Below, in pieces: positions 59,441 to 64,000 of a DNA stretch of 64,000 nucleotides. The stretch is from Piliocolobus tephrosceles (Eukaryota > Chordata > Mammalia > Primates > Cercopithecidae): positions 66,512,650 to 66,576,649 of the forward strand of contig NC_045441.1 in the NCBI RefSeq assembly GCF_002776525.5, read 5' to 3'. The position numbers and the translations under genes were made by a program. Numbering within the stretch: position 1 is the stretch's first letter; every line of letters begins with the position of its first letter. The notes under the pieces are model-generated. The model saw only the letters and a list, made by a program, of their open reading frames with translations. It did not search any database and was not told the DNA's origin.

Positions 59441-59633
59441 AGAGGTGGTAAAGAGATTGCATTGGGAGTTATACCTGATGGAAATGACGAGTTGATGGGT
59501 GCTGACGAGTTGATGGGTGCAGCACACCAACACGGCACAAGTATACATATGTAACAAACCTGCACGTTATACACATGTACCCTAGAACTTAAAGTATAAT
59601 AATAATAAAAAAATAAAAATAAAAATAAAAAAG
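59441..59633 (+). mobile_element. 5'-truncated L1 (L1PA/PB-type) 3' end with tail
   Basis: GCATTGGGAGTTATACCTGA, AGTATACATATGTAACAAAC, CTGCACGTTATACACATGTA and AACTTAAAGTATAATAATAA are the terminal L1 3'UTR blocks, ending in an A-rich AATAAAA-type tail. An 18-bp unit, TGACGAGTTGATGGGTGC, is duplicated perfectly inside it (59485-59502 and 59503-59520). No clear target duplication found. Confidence 0.88.
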
Positions 59634-60155
59634 AAAATGAGCAATGAAGAAACGCAATGACAAAAGCAACTTTTTGACTAGAAGGACACAGCAGTTCTAG
59701 ACTGCTGTGAGAGGTGATCTTTACTATCTTAAAAGAAGTAGAAAAGAAAAGGACTAACTTTCCACAGTAGAACCCAAGAATACACTCACAGAATATTTCT
59801 AACAACTGAACTGTGGAAAGAGGGAAAGGTGCAAATATGCACTAGTACTTCTATTCTCCTAAGATAACCCACATGTTAAAAGTAGGCCAAACACTATGCT
59901 TAAACCTTCAGAGAACAGCAAACTCCCATAGGTCAGTGCACTCACAAGCCTTATTCCCTGCCCAGTCTTGTACTAATGAAACTGATATTTGTAACTTTAC
60001 CTCTTCATATAGTACACTATAATTATTCATATTAATAATCTAATTTTCTATCATCAAGAGCATGTAAATCATATCCTGTTTACCTATGTAAAATTGTGAG
60101 AAAATATGTAACCCTTAATAGAGATTTTCATGCCCCCCAATTTCTTCTGTAAGTA

Positions 60156-60158
<3 letters not shown>
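59634..60158. other. Single-copy DNA, nothing recognised
   Basis: No repeat or coding signal visible. Confidence 0.4.

Positions 60159-60194
<36 letters not shown>
60159..60194. repeat. (TC)n microsatellite
   Basis: About 18 TC units with one interruption (TCTG). Confidence 0.95.
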
Positions 60195-63100
60195 GAAAGC
60201 TTGAAAATCTTATTGACTGGAATAATTTAATCTGTTCAATATTTCCATATAACATAATTTTTGTAAAAAAATCATGGAAATGAAGTCATAGCAATCTTCT
60301 CAACCTTGTTCAAAGTCAGGAATTCTTCTTCTTCTGAATTAGTAAGATAGAGAGACTAGGGAGACTATTCTGCCTGTTTTATTCAGAGAAAAACCTATAC
60401 ATGTTCATTCTGGCTTCAGTCTTCAGAGTTTTATTACTCTATAAACTCAGTAGATAGTCACATAGCATGGCAACTTTAGCTGAAAGAGAGCTTGGTGTGG
60501 ACTGAAGCATATTGTCACCCTGGTGTGAAATGTGGTCAGAGCACTTTAAAACATACTGCTTATAGCAATTTTAAAAATAAATACTGGTTCTGTTTAAATA
60601 TGCCATCTGCTTTAACCTACATATCATTAAGGTTGTTGAATATCATGCTTTTTGAAGAAGCTCATCAACAAATCCAAGCTCAAAACAGCCTTTTGGTCCA
60701 TGGCCACACAGATGTGGGGCTTTCGGCCTTGAGGTGAACTTGAGTATCATCTTTGCATTAAATTTCCGTATGTAAGGTCTAACAAAGAGTGCTGTGAATC
60801 TAAAATTAATGGAGTCCCTGATGGTAAGGCAACATAGCTTTCTTTTTCTAAAAAATATAATCTGTTAGTAATTAAATGAATGACCCAAACTATTTGTTCC
60901 ACGTAGGTTTTGATAATTTAGTCACCACGAAAGGCTAGGCTACTGTGCCTCTTGTTTCTTACAAGATATGCTACTTTATTTCACCTTAAAATTGTTTTAT
61001 CAAATAAACAAATCTTCAGTAAAATTTAGAAAAAAATGTGAATCAGGTAACAGACTTTGTATCTATTCACAGTTAATATATTTAAAATATATTAATTCCT
61101 AACCAATAAATATACTCTTTCATAACAGAAGAAAATCTCATCCTAACCAACATGTGAGGTTAACCTGCTCTACCATTCTCCAGTGATAGTCATGTAATTA
61201 CAGTCTAGGAAACTAAACAATTCACACATTGATGACTCATAATGAGAAAAGTTATATTGAAAGCAATCCTTCAAATGTATATTTTAAAACCAAGAAATTT
61301 TACCTTATTGAAGTGAGATACAAAACAACTCACAATGCAGATAGTTAGATCATTTTAAGGAAATAAAGCATTAACCCTTTTTCTTAGAGAAACTAGTAAT
61401 CCAGTAGGTTATATATATAGATGTTCAAGAATTTTTTCTTAAAATATTTCTTGTTTATTATCAAGAACTTCTGTTAATTATCAGTGAAATAATTTATATC
61501 TTAATTTCTTTCAGAAAAAAATGTGAATAATAAATGAATGGAACCTAAAAATGACTTTAACAGATTTAATATGTCAGAATACAGAATATTACATGTTTGG
61601 TATTTGCACATATTTTTACTTATAGTAATATATCATTTAAGCATGGTAGTTCTCTGAAATTTTTTACTTATCTAGATTTTAGAATGCTAAAATTCTTGTC
61701 TAAATCTCATCACTATGTGATGTCTGAACATCAACTTATAATAAGCAACTTAAAAATGTTTACCCATATCTTTAAAACTTTAATAGGGATGTCCAAGTAT
61801 AATCAAAGATGAAAATTCAACTCAGTTTTGCAAATAAATTCCATAATACATTTTTCCTTTTTGTTACATTTATTCTGGAAATAATGTCAAAATATTGTGT
61901 AACAGGTTTATCTATTTAAAAAGTATATTTACTAAATTATAAAAATTATTTTGTTCCAAAAATAGCTTTGAAGATATTATTTTAAGTGTTTCTAATGTGT
62001 GAGCAGGAAAAACAGCAAAAGGTAGGGTGATAGTAAAAGATACTAGTCAAAATATTTCATCATTGTATTCATTACCATAAATCAAAGGCACTATAAGATT
62101 TGCCTTTATGTTTGGAAGAACAAGCTTTTTATTGACTGTCTTTCATAATTAATAGCATTTACTCTTTAAATCAAATTAGTCTACTTTCCTATTAAAGCCT
62201 TACTGTAGGATCATTTTTTAAAGCACAAAATGACCTTGCAAAAATGAAGGATCGATAATATGTTGATTAGGAGTCTGTTTGCTCTAATAGCAAATGTTTC
62301 CTTGTTGTTAGTTCCTGCTGCAACACTCTCAGAGGTCGTAGTTCATTACTATCTCCTGGCAGTGGTATTTTCTACATACAGAAAAGTTGACCCACTGAGC
62401 AAAACACTGATGGATTGACTTAGTCATATATATGGATTTCCTTAATACTTCTTTAATCAGCTCATTTTTGGATTCAAGATTGTGTTACAGGATATCCATC
62501 AATTGGGCAGGAAGAAGAGAACAGTATGCTGTTGAACCTAGCATCCTTAGAATATCTCGAGTTAGACTTAATCAATGAGGGGTATGGGAGCCATATTTTA
62601 TGGCAGAAAAAGAAAAGCTTAATGTGATTGAGGTTTCAGAAAATAAAAAGATGGTCATTGATGGGGAAATGAATAGCAGGAAGAAAGGTAAAGATATAAT
62701 AACAACTACATGGCATTCATGTTCGATGGGTGGAAGCTAGAAAAGGTGATACACAGCAACTGGAGCCCTTTCTGAATTTAAGAAAATTTCCTATGAAATA
62801 TTGTTATTTTTAATACAAAGTGGCCTCCTTTCCACTGCGGTTTCTGAGCAAAAGAACAAAAATATTTAAGCAACAATTCAAATAATGAACAGAAACGATT
62901 AACGATATATTCTTTGTCAATAATACATGTGGATGAGCTGGTCTAAAATAAATGTATTCAAAGAAAAACAAAGTTTGCTTTGAGTAGCCAAGAGGAATAA
63001 AGGAAAAATGAGACGCAATTAAGCAGAGAACAATTTAGTATAACTCTAATAGCAAAGTCTTTAATGATGCTTTGGTACAGATAAATTTGATTTAGAAATA

Positions 63101-63731
63101 TCTCCCAAGTAAGTTGTGGAAACCCATCTCTTTAGTCACTTAAATTTGGACAGGCCAAAGTTAATATGCTGAAAGAGAAAATTGGAACCTTGGAAAGGAG
63201 CTAAATGACCTAATTGATCTTTTCCATCACTGATTTCTAGATACCACTATGAATTAAATGACAAAAAGATAATTTTGTGCTATTTAAGATAAAAAGAAAT
63301 GAACTGAACTGAGTGTTTTTTTTGTTTGTTTTTTGTTTTTTTTTCTTTTTAAAAATTCACCATACAGCCATGTCCAGCTAGCTCCCCTCAGATTTGGTCA
63401 GTGTCATCAGACTCATGTTGCTCTTAGTTGCATGGCTCTAAGGTGGTATACACAATCTTCATGTTATATGTGACATCAGTTCAGAGAGGTTGCTTATGGT
63501 TTTTCTAGACCAAACAGTAGACACAGAGTTTCTCGTTCAGATTTAGAACAAAGAAATGTTAGACACTATAAAAACATTATCCTTCAGGGTTCCCTAAGCA
63601 AGGTAGATTAATAAGATAGTTAAATAGATGGTGAAGTGAAGGGAGAGAAGATAAAGGCCCAAAGATGTTGTATGAGCTAAATTAGCAATGTAAATATTTC
63701 ATGATCCTTAGAGAGCAGTGTGATACACTGA
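60195..63731. other. Long single-copy AT-rich stretch, nothing recognised
   Basis: About 3.5 kb without a nameable repeat, apart from a T/G-rich low-complexity tract at 63317-63350. 62280-62640 and 63360-63480 are GC-richer and repeat-free and could be conserved noncoding DNA, but there is no direct evidence. Confidence 0.45.
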
Positions 63732-64000
63732 CACTGGGATTGGCAAACTTTTTCTGTAAAGGCCAGATAATGAATTCTTAAACTTTGCAGACCAAGATGC
63801 AAAATTAAAGATATTTATGTAGATTATTACATAAAAAGAAAGAATAAATTTCTACATAGTATGCATTAATAACATTAAAAATATAATATTAATTGAGTGG
63901 TTTTTTAAATCATATGGTATACTAACGAGAAAGATGGTTATCTGTTTTGGGGAAATAACATTTTGCTTAATAGTGGTTCAAAATTTGTGTTCCTTGTCAT
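63732..64000 (+). mobile_element. hAT-type DNA transposon (Charlie/MER group), cut by the window edge
   Basis: It begins with GGGATTGGCAAACTTTTTCT, GTAAAGGCCAGATAATGAAT and ACTTTGCAGACCAAGATGC, the same terminal family as 8846-9073. It then continues into the AT-rich interior of a longer member, with CATAAAAAGAAAGAATAAAT and AATATAATATTAATTGAGTG. The right end lies outside the window. Confidence 0.75.

Noticed and set aside
63317..63350. T/G-rich tract, considered as an Alu or L1 tail
   Set aside because: No retroelement body follows on either side; low-complexity DNA.

Overview
This window is primate nuclear DNA: AT-rich, poor in genes, and built almost entirely from interspersed repeats of many ages. 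I find no intact protein-coding gene, no recognisable exon chain, no structural RNA gene, no CRISPR array and no bacterial-type operon. The open frames of 60-190 codons lie inside repeats, in homopolymer tracts, or in unremarkable AT-rich DNA. The youngest Alu (50847-51155) carries base changes that, from memory, mark the AluY subfamilies of Old World monkeys (AluYRa type) rather than human AluY. The best guess is therefore a cercopithecid (macaque, baboon or guenon type) intergenic or deep intronic region.

Layout. 1-4385 is the 5' two thirds of an L1PA-type LINE on the minus strand: 5'UTR, broken ORF1, and the first half of a broken ORF2 that runs off the left edge. 4386-11100 is mostly single-copy DNA with a consensus CTCF-type motif (4739-4754), two Tigger-like DNA transposons, a hAT-type MITE, MIRs and an old L1 3' end. 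11114-16000 has a solo ERVL LTR with a 5-bp target duplication, minisatellite-like stretches, a MIR, an L2 end and an ERV1-like LTR. 16978-22573 is the most unusual part. A 123-bp segment occurs twice with one mismatch, 5473 bp apart, and matches no repeat I know. A 75-bp inverted repeat (72/75) brackets 492 bp. Between them lies a nested stack: an old L1M split by an Alu and by an ERVK-like LTR with a 6-bp target duplication, with another Alu just beyond the LTR.

22574-41200 is mainly unassigned AT-rich DNA with MIR, L2, LTR, Tigger and Alu insertions. A 630-bp ERV1-like LTR (36879-37508) still shows CCAAT boxes and an octamer. 41178-41536 is a THE1-type solo LTR with a perfect 5-bp target duplication. 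43270-44810 is a long L2 split by an Alu. 45698-48006 holds two complete Tigger-type transposons, and a 33-bp palindrome that looks like a pair of Tigger ends follows at 50374. 50847-51155 is the young AluY. 53908-54390 is a second MLT2-like LTR. 55320-55560 is a candidate conserved regulatory segment. 59441-59633 is a 5'-truncated L1 tail. 63732 to the right edge is a hAT element.

Nothing here works as a gene set. The biology is a record of transposition (L1, Alu, ERV LTRs, Tigger and hAT elements), of two local rearrangements, and of a few candidate regulatory sites. All family names come from recognised consensus features without database alignment, so subfamily labels are tentative and boundaries of old repeats are approximate.
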